The notes under the pieces: model-generated
Databases searched by the model: none
What the model was told of the DNA's origin: nothing
Seen by the model: only the letters and a program-made list of their open reading frames with translations
Shown here: in pieces, positions 53,927 through 63,652 of the stretch
How the letters are laid out: each line of letters starts with the position of its first letter
How positions within the stretch are numbered: position 1 is the first letter of the stretch
NCBI RefSeq assembly: GCF_027213715.1
Contig: NZ_JAPWGM010000006.1
Coordinates: forward strand, 1-64,000
Direction of reading: 5' to 3'
Origin: Pedobacter punctiformis
GTDB taxonomy: Bacteria; Bacteroidota; Bacteroidia; Sphingobacteriales; Sphingobacteriaceae
Length of the DNA stretch: 64,000 bases
Made by a program: the position numbers and the translations under genes

Positions 53927-55119
53927 TGCAGGGCAATGCATTCCTCTTTTATTACCGTTTCTTCCGCTGCTGCTTTAGCAGAGTTGTTCTTAATTAACCA
54001 AAAAGCAAAAAATGCCCCAATTAAAGCCATTGCCGCACCAACATAGGCAGGAGAGGTGTAATCAAAACCATAAACCAGCGGTAAACCTCCAAAAAATGCG
54101 CCTAGTGCATTACCAATATTAAAACTGGCCTGACTGGCAGAGGCTGCAAGCATTTCTGAACCTTTTGCCGATTGGATCATTAACATTTGTATAGGCGCAG
54201 CCAATGAAAATGCAATTGCTCCGGTAACAAACGTCATCACTAAAGCTAAAGTTTGATTAAAGGATACAAAATGTACAATAACTAAAGTAACAACCATGGC
54301 GATCAACAAAAACGCCGATGCCTTTGCAGGCGAAAATCGGTCTGCCAAAATTCCACCAACAAAATTTCCAGCCATCATGCCCAAACCCGCAAGCATTAAT
54401 ATATAGGTTACATTTTCTGCTGAAAAACCTGCAACATCTGTCATAAGTGGCGAAATATAACTGTACCAGGTAAATAAGCCACCCGTGCCGATAGAAATCA
54501 TAAAGACAATAATCCAGGCGTCGCGTTTTTTAAAGAAATTGAGTTCCGATTTTAAATCCCTGTTTTTAGTTGCTGCTAAGGCCGGTAACCACAATCTAAG
54601 ACTTAATAAAGTAACGAGCCCAACTAAAACGACAACCGCAAATGAAATTCTCCACGAAAAATTATGTCCTATGTAAGTGCCAAGTGGTACACCTAAAATA
54701 TTGGCAATGGTTAAGCCTGCAAACATTAGCGAAACAGCCTGAGCCGATTTGCCTTTTTCGGCAATGCGGCTGGCCACCACTGAACCGACCCCAAAAAATG
54801 CACCATGAGGTAATCCGGATAATAACCGGGCAATAAATAAGGTATTAAAGGTAGGAGCGAAGGCCGAAAAAGCATTAAATACGGTAAACATAACCATCAG
54901 CGCCAGCAAGATTTTTTTAGGCGGGTATTTACCGGCAATCATAATTAATAACGGCGCACCAATAACTACGCCCAAAGCGTAGGCTGAAATTAAATGTCCG
55001 GCCTGAGGGATGGTAACTTTAAGATCTTTTGCTATATCCGGAAGTAAACCCATCATTACAAATTCTGTTATACCAATACTGAGACCACCCAGGGTTAGTG
55101 GAAGTAATTTTTTGTTCAT
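53923..55119 (-). CDS. MFS efflux transporter, AraJ-like
   Basis: A 398-aa inner-membrane transporter with 12 predicted helices in two halves. The N-terminal GITEFVMMGLLPDIAKDL and ARLLSGLPHGAFFGVGSVVA match the DHA1 drug/sugar efflux group that includes AraJ and YdhP. Substrate unknown. It stands alone, divergent from small genes of the sigma unit, and its 3' end overlaps that of the desaturase operon. Confidence 0.9.
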   Translation of the reverse strand: MNKKLLPLTLGGLSIGITEFVMMGLLPDIAKDLKVTIPQAGHLISAYALGVVIGAPLLIMIAGKYPPKKILLALMVMFTVFNAFSAFAPTFNTLFIARLLSGLPHGAFFGVGSVVASRIAEKGKSAQAVSLMFAGLTIANILGVPLGTYIGHNFSWRISFAVVVLVGLVTLLSLRLWLPALAATKNRDLKSELNFFKKRDAWIIVFMISIGTGGLFTWYSYISPLMTDVAGFSAENVTYILMLAGLGMMAGNFVGGILADRFSPAKASAFLLIAMVVTLVIVHFVSFNQTLALVMTFVTGAIAFSLAAPIQMLMIQSAKGSEMLAASASQASFNIGNALGAFFGGLPLVYGFDYTSPAYVGAAMALIGAFFAFWLIKNNSAKAAAEETVIKEECIALH

Positions 55120-55308
55120 GCCTTAGTGTTTAAATTACACTATGCAAAGGTAAGGCTTTTCCCAAAAGAGAATTGTAATCGTTGCGACATTTTGAGAGGA
55201 GATGTGTGTCAATCTTGATGACATTGCATCAAAAGGAAATACAAATCCAGGCCTTCATTAATAGGAAGGTCAAATATTTAGAAAATAAAAGGGAAATGCT
55301 ATAAAGAC

Positions 55309-55344
55309 AAAAAAAGCTGCACCAATATCAGGGCAACTTTTTTT
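55309..55344 (-). terminator. Terminator of the sigma factor unit
   Basis: AAAAAAAG (55309-55316) pairs with CTTTTTTT (55337-55344) with inner TGC/GCA pairs. In minus orientation it ends in a run of Ts just after the 63-aa gene stop. Confidence 0.75.
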
Positions 55345-55357
55345 GCTCGTGTAAATT

Positions 55358-55549
55358 TTACTTATTTCTGCTGTAAGTTAAAATCCTGTTGATGGTTTCA
55401 TCCTGAGGATTTTTAACCAACCCATCTAACTTATTTTTGATTTGATCATAAAACAAGTCGATTTCGGCATCAGATTCATTATCAGTAGTAAGCTGAAACA
55501 TGTTTTGAGGTAAATTTACATTTTGTTTTGATGTAGAGGTTTTTGTCAT
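55358..55549 (-). CDS. Small acidic protein downstream of ECF sigma factor
   Basis: A 63-aa protein from ATG 55549 (the frame could begin two codons earlier at TTG 55555). It is hydrophilic with a helical centre (ESDAEIDLFYDQIKNKLDGL) and no signal or membrane part. It follows the sigma gene by 88 bases on the same strand and has its own terminator. Family unknown; an anti-sigma or other sigma-linked role can only be guessed from position. Confidence 0.65.
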   Translation of the reverse strand: MTKTSTSKQNVNLPQNMFQLTTDNESDAEIDLFYDQIKNKLDGLVKNPQDETINRILTYSRNK

Positions 55550-55637
55550 AAGCAACTAAATGTGATAAGTTTTATAAACTTAACGATAGTTACTTAGCTT
55601 TATTTTACTGCACCAAATTTTTTTTGTAATATTTATG

Positions 55638-56222
55638 CTACCCCTTGTATGTCACTTCTTTAGTTTTTAACATTTTCCGCAAATTGCTCAATGCATAGCG
55701 CATACGGCCAAGGGCTGTATTGATGCTTACATCAGTTAAATCGGCTATTTCTTTAAAACTTAAATCTGCATAATGGCGCATTAAAAGCACTTCTTTTTGT
55801 TCATCAGGTAATAAATGAATCATTGCTTTTAAATCCTTATGTGTTTGGTCGCGAAGCATCCTGTCTTCTGCGCTTTCATCATAGAATTGTAGCATATTAA
55901 ACACATCCATGCCATCAGAACTGGTGATGATTGGTGTGCGTTTTTCTTTTCTGAAATAATCGATTACTAAATTGTGGGCAATACGCATTACCCAGGGTAA
56001 AAACTTACCCTCCTCGTTATACCGTCCTGATCGCAGCGTGTTAATTACTTTTATAAAAGCGTCCTGAAAAATATCTTCGGCTAAATATTGGTCCTTTACC
56101 AACAAGTAGATAGAAGTATAAATTTTACTTTTATGTCTTTTTAAAAGCTCCTGCAATCCAAGTTCGTTCCCGGCAATATATACCTTTACCAGGTCCTGAT
56201 CATTATATGATTGTAAATTCAT
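55638..56222 (-). CDS. ECF RNA polymerase sigma factor
   Basis: A 194-aa sigma factor. Region 2 spans about 22-92 (DQYLAEDIFQDAFIKVINTL, LPWVMRIAHNLVIDYFRKEK) and region 4 about 125-180 (LLPDEQKEVLLMRHYADLSFKEIADLTDVSINTALGRMRYA). It is of the RpoE/SigW type, conserved as a housekeeping stress sigma factor in Bacteroidota, unlike the FecI-like one at 10354-10995. No FecR gene lies next to it. Confidence 0.93.
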   Translation of the reverse strand: MNLQSYNDQDLVKVYIAGNELGLQELLKRHKSKIYTSIYLLVKDQYLAEDIFQDAFIKVINTLRSGRYNEEGKFLPWVMRIAHNLVIDYFRKEKRTPIITSSDGMDVFNMLQFYDESAEDRMLRDQTHKDLKAMIHLLPDEQKEVLLMRHYADLSFKEIADLTDVSINTALGRMRYALSNLRKMLKTKEVTYKG

Positions 56223-56483
56223 AGGTTTACCTACACTAAATCCCGTACTATTTGCTAAAAATTAATTTGTAGATGTTTAATTTCTATAGCTTATCTCCTA
56301 TGTTTTTTTGACTGTTGTTAGTTTGGTTTTGAGCGTGTTGATATTCAAAGAAAGTGTTTTTTTTATCAAAAAACAAAAAATAAAATGTTAAAAAATAAAT
56401 AAACCGTCTCAGTACCTTATTTTTGTATGTTTTAAAAACCCAAAATATACTTCCCGGGTTATATTTCATATCTTAATAAATAC

Positions 56484-59297
56484 ATGAGCAAAAAAGAGGC
56501 CGAAAAAGATCCGCATAAAAATATTATTATAAAAGGTGCCCGTGTGCACAACCTTAAAAATATAGATGTTACCATTCCGAAAAATAAATTAGTGGTGGTA
56601 ACGGGTATGTCTGGGTCAGGAAAATCCTCCCTGGCATTTGATACTTTATATGCCGAAGGACAACGTCGCTATGTAGAAAGTTTATCTGCTTATGCCCGTC
56701 AGTTTATGGGTAGAATGAATAAACCCGATGTTGATTACATTAAAGGTATAGCACCGGCAATTGCAATTGAACAAAAAGTAATTACTTCTAATCCGCGTTC
56801 TACCGTAGGTACATCGACGGAGATTTATGATTATCTGAAGTTACTGTTCTCCCGGATTGGTAAAACAATTTCTCCGGTTTCCGGTAAAGAGGTTAAAAAA
56901 GATTCGGTTACCACTGTGGTTGATTATGTAAGCGCAATGCCAGAAGATACAACAGTGACGATTTTTTGCCCCTTATTTCCACATAATAACCGTACAATAA
57001 AAGAAGAACTGGCTATTTTACTACAAAAGGGCTTTTTAAGGGTGCTGATTAAAAATAGAATAGAGAAAATAGAATCTGTTTTAGATGATGCAGATTTTAA
57101 GGATGCTGAATTGACGGATAGTGACACTGTTCAAATTTTGATTGACCGGATTGTGGTTAATCAGGAAGAAGAAACTTTAAGCCGTTTAGCTGATTCGGCC
57201 CAAACTGCATTTTTTGAAGGTAAAGGTGATTGTTATGTAGAAGCGGGAGGAAAAACCAAACACTTCAGTGATCGTTTTGAATTAGATGGAATCCGTTTTG
57301 AAGAACCGACACCTAATTTCTTCTCTTTTAATAATCCATACGGTGCTTGTAAACGATGTGAAGGTTACGGGAATGTAATTGGTATAGATGAAGACTTAGT
57401 GATACCCGACAAGAGCAAAAGCGTTTATGATAATGCAATAGCTCCATGGAGAGGGGAGAAAATGAGTATCTGGCTGCAAAATTTTATTAAAGCATCGGCA
57501 AAATTTGATTTTCCAATTCACCGGGCTTACAGCCAGTTAACCGAGAAGGAACAACAATTACTCTGGACTGGAAATAAATACTTTGCAGGTTTGGATGCCT
57601 TTTTTAAGGAATTAGAAGAACAAACCTATAAAATTCAGTACCGGGTAATGTTATCGCGGTATCGTGGAAAAACGGTTTGTCCGGATTGTAAAGGCTCGCG
57701 CTTGCGTAAGGATGCATCTTATGTTAAAATAGCTGAAAAATCAATTATTGATGTCGTTTTAATGCCACTGTCAAAAGCATTGGTTTTCTTTAATGAGTTA
57801 AAGCTAAATGTAAATGATGCAAAAATTGCCAAACGTTTACTGGCCGAAATTGATAACCGGTTTCTTTATTTAAATAATGTAGGTTTAGGTTATTTAACCT
57901 TAAACAGGCTATCGAACACCTTATCGGGAGGAGAATCTCAGCGGATTAATCTCGCTACGTCTTTAGGAAGCAGTTTGGTTGGTTCTATTTATGTTTTAGA
58001 CGAACCCAGTATTGGTTTGCACCCACGCGATACCAATAAGCTGATAGAGGTTTTATTATCGCTTAGAAATGTGGGTAATACTGTTTTAGTGGTTGAGCAT
58101 GAAGAAGAAATGATGCGTGCTGCAGATCATATTATTGATATTGGTCCTGAAGCCGGTACGCATGGTGGTAATCTTGTGTTTAGTGGCGATTATGAAGAAA
58201 TTTTAAAAGATAAGAACAGTCTTACAGGTCGTTATTTATCCGGGGCGGAAAAAATAGCCATTCCTGATCAGCGCCGTAAATGGAAAGACCATGTCTTGAT
58301 TAAAGGTGCCAGAGAAAATAATCTTCAAAATATTGATGTTAAATTTCCATTAGGTGTTTTTACTGCAGTAAGCGGGGTTTCCGGGTCAGGAAAAACCAGT
58401 TTGGTTAAAAAGATTTTATATCCTGCTTTGCAAAAAGCAATTGGAAATTACGCCGGAGAACAAACCGGTGCTTACGATGGCATTTTTGGGAATTATGATT
58501 TGGTCAGTGCTGTAGAAATGGTTGATCAGAATCCTATCGGCCGTTCAAGCCGTTCTAACCCGGTAACCTATGTTAAAGCATGGGATGATATCAGAGCCTT
58601 ATTCTCCGCACTTCCAGCTGCTAAAGCTGCAGGCTTGAAACCGGCCGCATTTTCTTTCAATGTAGAAGGTGGCCGTTGTGATGTTTGCCAGGGTGAAGGA
58701 GAGGTTAAGATTGAAATGCAGTTTATGGCTGATATTTATTTGCCATGTGAAGCCTGCGGAGGCAAACGTTTTAAACAACAGGTTTTAGATGTTACTTACA
58801 AGGAAAAAAATGTTTCAGAAATTTTAGACATGACTATTGAAGAGGCGGTCGATTTCTTTAAAGACGAACAAAAAATTCTGAATAAATTAAATCCATTGGT
58901 TGATGTTGGTCTTGGCTATGTTCATTTAGGGCAATCTTCCAATACACTATCAGGTGGTGAGGCGCAACGTATTAAGCTGGCATCTTTCTTAATTAAAGGT
59001 AATAATGCCAATAAAACGATGTTCATTTTTGATGAGCCAACCACCGGATTGCATTTTCACGACATTAAAAAATTGCTGAAGGCGTTGAATACACTGATTG
59101 AGCAAGGAAATACCATATTGGTGATAGAGCATAATATGGATATGATTAAATGTGCAGATTGGGTCATCGATATTGGCCCTGAAGGTGGTGATGGGGGTGG
59201 TCAGCTTGTTTTTGAAGGCATTCCCGAAGACCTGGTAAAAGAGAAAAAATCTTATACCGGAAAATATTTAGCTGCTCATTTGAATATAAATCCATAA
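56484..59297 (+). CDS. uvrA: UvrA, excinuclease ABC subunit A
   Basis: A 937-aa protein of normal length. It has two ABC modules: Walker [11 protein letters not shown] near 40-50 and [10 protein letters not shown] near 632-641, signature [12 protein letters not shown] and [12 protein letters not shown], and two zinc modules ([18 protein letters not shown] with CEACGGKR). It recognises lesions in nucleotide excision repair and loads UvrB. ATG 56484 matches the usual UvrA start. Confidence 0.97.
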   Translation: MSKKEAEKDPHKNIIIKGARVHNLKNIDVTIPKNKLVVVTGMSGSGKSSLAFDTLYAEGQRRYVESLSAYARQFMGRMNKPDVDYIKGIAPAIAIEQKVITSNPRSTVGTSTEIYDYLKLLFSRIGKTISPVSGKEVKKDSVTTVVDYVSAMPEDTTVTIFCPLFPHNNRTIKEELAILLQKGFLRVLIKNRIEKIESVLDDADFKDAELTDSDTVQILIDRIVVNQEEETLSRLADSAQTAFFEGKGDCYVEAGGKTKHFSDRFELDGIRFEEPTPNFFSFNNPYGACKRCEGYGNVIGIDEDLVIPDKSKSVYDNAIAPWRGEKMSIWLQNFIKASAKFDFPIHRAYSQLTEKEQQLLWTGNKYFAGLDAFFKELEEQTYKIQYRVMLSRYRGKTVCPDCKGSRLRKDASYVKIAEKSIIDVVLMPLSKALVFFNELKLNVNDAKIAKRLLAEIDNRFLYLNNVGLGYLTLNRLSNTLSGGESQRINLATSLGSSLVGSIYVLDEPSIGLHPRDTNKLIEVLLSLRNVGNTVLVVEHEEEMMRAADHIIDIGPEAGTHGGNLVFSGDYEEILKDKNSLTGRYLSGAEKIAIPDQRRKWKDHVLIKGARENNLQNIDVKFPLGVFTAVSGVSGSGKTSLVKKILYPALQKAIGNYAGEQTGAYDGIFGNYDLVSAVEMVDQNPIGRSSRSNPVTYVKAWDDIRALFSALPAAKAAGLKPAAFSFNVEGGRCDVCQGEGEVKIEMQFMADIYLPCEACGGKRFKQQVLDVTYKEKNVSEILDMTIEEAVDFFKDEQKILNKLNPLVDVGLGYVHLGQSSNTLSGGEAQRIKLASFLIKGNNANKTMFIFDEPTTGLHFHDIKKLLKALNTLIEQGNTILVIEHNMDMIKCADWVIDIGPEGGDGGGQLVFEGIPEDLVKEKKSYTGKYLAAHLNINP

Positions 59298-59305
59298 TTT
59301 CGGCA

Positions 59306-59956
59306 ATGCTTTTTCTAACGTTTTTCATTGGCATCGTTCTCAACGCCATGGGTTATATTCCTCCGGGAAACATTAACTTAACTGTAGCCAAGCTTGCTAT
59401 AAACCGTGGCATGCGACAGGTATGGTACTTTATCCTGTCATTTTCTATTGTAGAAGTGTTTTTTACTTTCGGAATGATGCGCTTTGCCCGCTGGGCCATG
59501 AGTGATATTAATCCCAATGAGGCCGTTAGTGAAGTGAGGTTAAGTACATTGGTAGATTGTTTTATGATTATTATGTTTCTGGTGATGGGAACCATAACGT
59601 GGAAAAATCGTAAAAAGGCGCCAAGAACAAGTGATAAAGAAGATAAACGGAGCGGAAGTGTGCTTTATGGACTGATTTTAGGGGTGCTTAACCCAGTTCA
59701 AATTCCGTTTTGGCTATTTTTTGGCAATTATGTTATTCTTCATCAATGGATAGAAACTGATTATTTATCGCTGGTTATTTTTGCATTAGGCTCAGGCGTA
59801 GGCTCTGCTGCGGCATTATATTTATACGGGCACTTTGCAAAATACATTCAGGAAAAATTTGCACTGAGCAGTCTTTTAATAAATAAATCTATTGCTATTT
59901 TTCTTTTTGTACTGGCTGCATATTTAATTATTAAACAGGCTATAGTTGTTTTTTAA
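59306..59956 (+). CDS. LysE-family amino-acid exporter
   Basis: A 216-aa membrane protein with about six hydrophobic segments and the LysE-type start (IPPGNINLTVAKLAINRGMR). The internal LNPVQIPFWLFFG is the second family motif. Such proteins export amino acids or related small molecules. It lies 8 bases after uvrA and could be co-transcribed. Confidence 0.85.
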   Translation: MLFLTFFIGIVLNAMGYIPPGNINLTVAKLAINRGMRQVWYFILSFSIVEVFFTFGMMRFARWAMSDINPNEAVSEVRLSTLVDCFMIIMFLVMGTITWKNRKKAPRTSDKEDKRSGSVLYGLILGVLNPVQIPFWLFFGNYVILHQWIETDYLSLVIFALGSGVGSAAALYLYGHFAKYIQEKFALSSLLINKSIAIFLFVLAAYLIIKQAIVVF

Positions 59957-60070
59957 GTAAAGATTTTAGACTTTAAATTAAGCCAAAATTTGTTTTGTAT
60001 TATTTTTGTTAAAAACTTATATCCTTACAAAAACAAAAACAATTCTTAATCGTTATTATAAAAATTATAG

Positions 60071-60406
60071 ATGATTATGAAAAAGAAATTCATTTTTGGA
60101 CTACTAACATTAGCTTTATTTGGTGGTTTAACTCTAAGTGTTAATGCACAGGAGAAAAAAAGCGGTGTTGAAAAAGCCGGACAAGCTATAGGCAAAACTG
60201 CGGATAAAGTAGGTAAGAAAACTGCTGAGGTCGCGGTGAAAGGCGCTTCGAAAGTAGCGGATAAAACCTATAAAGGCAAAATGGCACCAGACGGATCTGA
60301 TGTTTATATTAATGGCAAGAACGAAAAGTACTACGTTAATAAAAAAGGCGCTAAAATTTGGTTAAAAGCAAGCCAGATTAGAAACAGACCAATCGAGAAA
60401 AAATAA
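60071..60406 (+). CDS. Secreted basic protein with alanine/lysine repeats
   Basis: A 111-aa protein with a signal peptide (hydrophobic FIFGLLTLALFGGLTLS, cleavage near VNA-Q). The mature part begins with a helical, lysine/alanine-rich section (about 33-67: KAGQAIGKTADKVGKKTAEV) and ends with a small fold (DVYINGKNEKYYVNKKGAKI). Met3 may be the real start. Family unknown; similar small periplasmic or cell-wall proteins are frequent in Pedobacter-like genomes. Confidence 0.72.
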   Translation: MIMKKKFIFGLLTLALFGGLTLSVNAQEKKSGVEKAGQAIGKTADKVGKKTAEVAVKGASKVADKTYKGKMAPDGSDVYINGKNEKYYVNKKGAKIWLKASQIRNRPIEKK

Positions 60407-60410
60407 GAAT

Positions 60411-60447
60411 AAAAAAATCCCGGTAGCAAAACTACCGGGATTTTTTT
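60411..60447. terminator. Bidirectional terminator before rimO
   Basis: A 16-bp perfect stem: AAAAAAATCCCGGTAG (60411-60426) with CTACCGGGATTTTTTT (60432-60447), loop CAAAA. It can serve both the secreted-protein gene and the convergent rimO. Confidence 0.92.
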
Positions 60448-60461
60448 ATGTGTTTTTGTTT

Positions 60462-61793
60462 TTAAACAATTGTGCCATATAAATCGAAATCTTCAGCCCG
60501 GTCTATTTTAACATTTACAAAGCTCCCATTAGCCGCATAACCAGTGGTGGCATCGATTAAAACTTCATTGTCTACTTCCGGAGAGTCAAATTCGGTACGT
60601 CCAACAAAGAAACCGCCTTCTTTTTTATCTACTAAAACTTTAAAGGTTTGGCCAACTTTTTCCTGATTGATATCAAAAGAAATGCTTTGCTGTATTTCCA
60701 TAATATCATCCACACGTTGTTGTTTTACTTCTTCAGATACATCATCAATTAACGTATGAGCATGTGTTTTTTCTTCATGAGAATAAGTGAAGCAGCCTAA
60801 ACGATCAAACTTTGTATCTTCAACCCATTGTTTCATTTCCTCAAAATCATATTCAGTTTCGCCCGGATAACCACAAATTAAGGTCGTACGCATGGCAATA
60901 TTCGGAACTTTATCCCTGATTTGATTAACCAAATCAATTGTTTTTTGTTTGGTTGTACCACGGCGCATCGATTTCAGCATATTATCTGTAATGTGCTGTA
61001 AAGGCATATCCAGATATTTGCAGATGTTATCACGCTCATTCATTGCATCTAAAATTTCCATCGGGAAACCAGAAGGGTAGGCGTATTGTAAGCGAATCCA
61101 TTCAATACCCGGTACATCAGACAGGCGACGCATTAATTCATCCAATTTACGAACGCCGTAAAGATCAAGGCCGTAATAAGTAAGGTCCTGAGCAATTAAA
61201 ATTAGTTCTTTTGTGCCGTTTTTAGCTAAAATTTTAGCCTCATTAACTAATTCCTCCATGGGCTTGCTTAAGTGCTTGCCACGCATTAAAGGAATCGCAC
61301 AGAAAGAACATGGACGGTTGCAACCTTCTGCAATTTTAAAATAAGCAAAATGAGAAGGAGTGGTTAACAAGCGTTCCCCAATTAACTCGTGTTTGTAATT
61401 TGCACCTAATTCGTGCAATATATTTTGTAAATCGTTTGTGCCAAAAAAGGCATCTACGTTTGTAATTTCAGCTTGCAATTCGGGTTTGTAGCGTTCGGAT
61501 AAACAGCCAGTCACAATCACTTTGCCTACTTTACCAGCTTCTTTAAGTTCACTGTATTGTAAAATAGTATCGATAGATTCTTGTTTGGCATTGTCAATAA
61601 AGCCGCAAGTGTTAATTACAACAATATCATCTTTACCAACTTTGTCTGCTTCGTGAACAACATTTAAGCTGTTTCCACGCAACTGTCCCATCAGCACTTC
61701 CGAGTCGTAAATGTTTTTGGAACAACCTAAGGTAATTACATTGATTTTAGGTTGTTTAACCGCGACTTTGTTTTTTACTATTTTAGTATTCAT
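60462..61793 (-). CDS. rimO: RimO, ribosomal protein S12 methylthiotransferase
   Basis: A 443-aa radical-SAM enzyme. The N-terminal UPF0004 domain has its three cluster cysteines (Cys24, Cys63, Cys97: TLGCSKN, NTCGFID, TGCLSE). The radical-SAM CNRPCSFC is at 158-165, and a TRAM domain closes the chain. It adds a methylthio group to Asp88 of protein S12. It follows ftsY by 22 bases, the usual Bacteroidota order. Confidence 0.95.
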   Translation of the reverse strand: MNTKIVKNKVAVKQPKINVITLGCSKNIYDSEVLMGQLRGNSLNVVHEADKVGKDDIVVINTCGFIDNAKQESIDTILQYSELKEAGKVGKVIVTGCLSERYKPELQAEITNVDAFFGTNDLQNILHELGANYKHELIGERLLTTPSHFAYFKIAEGCNRPCSFCAIPLMRGKHLSKPMEELVNEAKILAKNGTKELILIAQDLTYYGLDLYGVRKLDELMRRLSDVPGIEWIRLQYAYPSGFPMEILDAMNERDNICKYLDMPLQHITDNMLKSMRRGTTKQKTIDLVNQIRDKVPNIAMRTTLICGYPGETEYDFEEMKQWVEDTKFDRLGCFTYSHEEKTHAHTLIDDVSEEVKQQRVDDIMEIQQSISFDINQEKVGQTFKVLVDKKEGGFFVGRTEFDSPEVDNEVLIDATTGYAANGSFVNVKIDRAEDFDLYGTIV

Positions 61794-61815
61794 CTTTTAC
61801 ACTTAATCTGTCTAA

Positions 61816-62778
61816 TTATTTAAAAAGGCTGTTTACAAATTCCTTTTTATCAAAAAGCTGAAGGTCATTAATTTTTTCACCTACGCCAATGTATTTTACC
61901 GGGATTTTAAATTGGTCAGAAATGCCAATTACAACACCGCCTTTAGCCGTTCCATCTAATTTGGTAATGGCTAAAGCATTAACATCAGTAGCTTCTGTAA
62001 ATTGTTTACATTGCTCAAAAGCATTCTGACCTGTTGACGCATCAAGAACCAATAAAATTTCATGAGGTGCATTAGGCACAACCTTTTGCATTACCTGTTT
62101 AATTTTACCAAGTTCGTTCATTAAGCCAATTTTATTGTGCAAACGACCTGCAGTATCAATAATAACTACATCTTCATTATTTGCAACGGCCGATTGTAAA
62201 GTGTCGAAAGCTACAGACGCAGGATCTGATCCCATAGCCTGTGCAACAACCCTTACGCCAACACGCTCGCCCCAAAGTTTAATCTGGTCTACAGCGGCGG
62301 CTCTAAAAGTATCAGCTGCACCTAAAACAACTTTTAAATTTGCTTCTTTTAATTTGTGGGCTAACTTTCCGATGGTTGTGGTTTTACCAACACCATTTAC
62401 ACCAACAACCATAATTACATACGGTTTATGATCGCCATATTCAAACTGGCGAAAATCATTGCTGTTATTTTCAGAAAGTAATAATTGAATTTCATCACGT
62501 AATATAAAGTTCAATTCAGATGTTGAAAGATATTTGTCCCGGGCTACACGTTCTTCAATCCGTTTGATAATTTTTAGGGTAGTACTTACACCAACATCAG
62601 AAGTTACTAAAACTTCTTCGAGGTTATCGAGTACCTCATCATCTACAGAAGATTTTCCGGCAACAGCTTTGGTTATTTTGTTAAAGAAACCATCTTTAGT
62701 TTTTTCTAAACCTTTATCCAGTGCTTCCTGATCTTCAGGTGCAGCCTCTTTCTTTTTGAAAAAATCGAATAAGCCCAT
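61816..62778 (-). CDS. ftsY: FtsY, signal recognition particle receptor
   Basis: A 320-aa SRP-type GTPase. The N domain (about 15-100) leads to the G domain with VGVNGVGKTTTIGKLA (P-loop), DTFRAAAVDQ, DTAGRLHN, and TKLDGTAKGG. It docks ribosome-SRP complexes at the membrane. The short acidic A region is reduced, as usual for Bacteroidota. It follows the DUF4295, L33 and L28 genes on the same strand. Confidence 0.96.
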   Translation of the reverse strand: MGLFDFFKKKEAAPEDQEALDKGLEKTKDGFFNKITKAVAGKSSVDDEVLDNLEEVLVTSDVGVSTTLKIIKRIEERVARDKYLSTSELNFILRDEIQLLLSENNSNDFRQFEYGDHKPYVIMVVGVNGVGKTTTIGKLAHKLKEANLKVVLGAADTFRAAAVDQIKLWGERVGVRVVAQAMGSDPASVAFDTLQSAVANNEDVVIIDTAGRLHNKIGLMNELGKIKQVMQKVVPNAPHEILLVLDASTGQNAFEQCKQFTEATDVNALAITKLDGTAKGGVVIGISDQFKIPVKYIGVGEKINDLQLFDKKEFVNSLFK

Positions 62779-62796
62779 ATCTAAATTTTATATAAC

Positions 62797-62833
62797 AAAA
62801 AAAGCCCTTCCGGTTAATACGGAACGGCCTTTA
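62797..62833 (-). terminator. Terminator between DUF4295 gene and ftsY
   Basis: An imperfect stem with CTTCCG (62807-62812) against CGGAAC-type sequence at 62820-62825, framed by an A-run on the left and CCTTT on the right. In minus orientation the stem is followed by TTTTTTT. It may give partial termination ahead of ftsY. Confidence 0.65.
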
Positions 62834-62861
62834 ATATTTTCAATATTAAAAAATATTAACC

Positions 62862-63017
62862 TTATTTAGATGCGATAGCATCTTTAACATGGTCGTTATG
62901 TACGATAAGTTCTTTAAATGAATAAGCACCAGTTTTTGGTGATTTAACCATTGTAATTACCTTCGAATATTCTTTACCAGTTCCGGTTTTAAGGGTTGCA
63001 ACTACTTTCTTTGCCAT
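62862..63017 (-). CDS. DUF4295-family small basic protein
   Basis: A 51-aa basic protein (MAKKVVATLKTGTGKEYSKV ... KDAIASK). The family is confined to Bacteroidota and is kept directly after rpmG and before ftsY; it is often listed beside ribosomal proteins and may bind the ribosome. Too short for many gene finders. Start is ATG 63017. Confidence 0.9.
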   Translation of the reverse strand: MAKKVVATLKTGTGKEYSKVITMVKSPKTGAYSFKELIVHNDHVKDAIASK

Positions 63018-63056
63018 GATATTTTAATTTTAATGATTAAATGAAATGTGTGTTAG

Positions 63057-63084
63057 AATGATTGAATGTTACAATTCAATCATT
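63057..63084 (-). repeat. Hairpin between rpmG and DUF4295 gene
   Basis: AATGATTGAAT (63057-63067) pairs perfectly with ATTCAATCATT (63074-63084), loop GTTACA. A third similar stretch (GATCATTCAATT) follows at 63093-63105. No T-run, so it is likely an mRNA stability or expression-tuning element within the ribosomal protein operon. Confidence 0.75.
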
Positions 63085-63103
63085 TAATCAAACGATCATT
63101 CAA

Positions 63104-63286
63104 TTATTTTATCTCTTTATGTACGGTTACTTTTCTCAATACCGGATTGAATTTTTTCAACTCTAATCTTTCGGTAGTGTTTTTACGGTTTTTAGTCGAA
63201 ATATATCTAGACATACCTGGCATGCCACTTTCTTTATGCTCAGTACATTCTAAAATAACCTGAACTCTGTTACCTTTTTTTGCCAT
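63104..63286 (-). CDS. rpmG: Ribosomal protein L33
   Basis: A 60-aa protein of the L33 family: [17 protein letters not shown], then [20 protein letters not shown] and the [12 protein letters not shown] end. It has one cysteine only, so it is the zinc-free form. It lies in the 50S subunit near the E site. Second gene of the rpmB-rpmG-DUF4295-ftsY-rimO run. Confidence 0.97.
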   Translation of the reverse strand: MAKKGNRVQVILECTEHKESGMPGMSRYISTKNRKNTTERLELKKFNPVLRKVTVHKEIK

Positions 63287-63329
63287 TTTAATATAAATTT
63301 AAACTGTTAATCTCAACAGTTAATGTTTT

Positions 63330-63563
63330 TTACAAAAATCCTTTTTTTACAAAACGACTAATCGCTTCGCTAATACCCACTTTGTTAATGGTTTTTATCG
63401 CTGAAGTAGAAACTTTCAACGTAATCCAACGATCCTCTTCAGGGATATAAAATTTCTGAAGTTTTAAGTTAGGATAAAATTTGCGTTTGGTTTTAACGTT
63501 CGAGTGAGAAACATTATTACCTTTCATCGCCATTTTTCCTGTTAAATCACAAACTCTTGACAT
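63330..63563 (-). CDS. rpmB: Ribosomal protein L28
   Basis: A 77-aa protein of the L28 family: [59 protein letters not shown]. Start codon ATG 63563. First gene of the ribosomal/FtsY operon on the minus strand; 43 bases separate it from rpmG. Confidence 0.97.
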   Translation of the reverse strand: MSRVCDLTGKMAMKGNNVSHSNVKTKRKFYPNLKLQKFYIPEEDRWITLKVSTSAIKTINKVGISEAISRFVKKGFL

Positions 63564-63652
63564 GACTTGTATATATAGTTGTTAATATCGCTACTTAATT
63601 TTTTTAAGAGTGTGCAAATATCTGAATAATTATTGTAAAAGACAATAGTTGT

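Noticed and set aside
56284..56469. 61-codon minus-strand frame upstream of uvrA
   Set aside because: AT-rich chance frame in the divergent promoter region.
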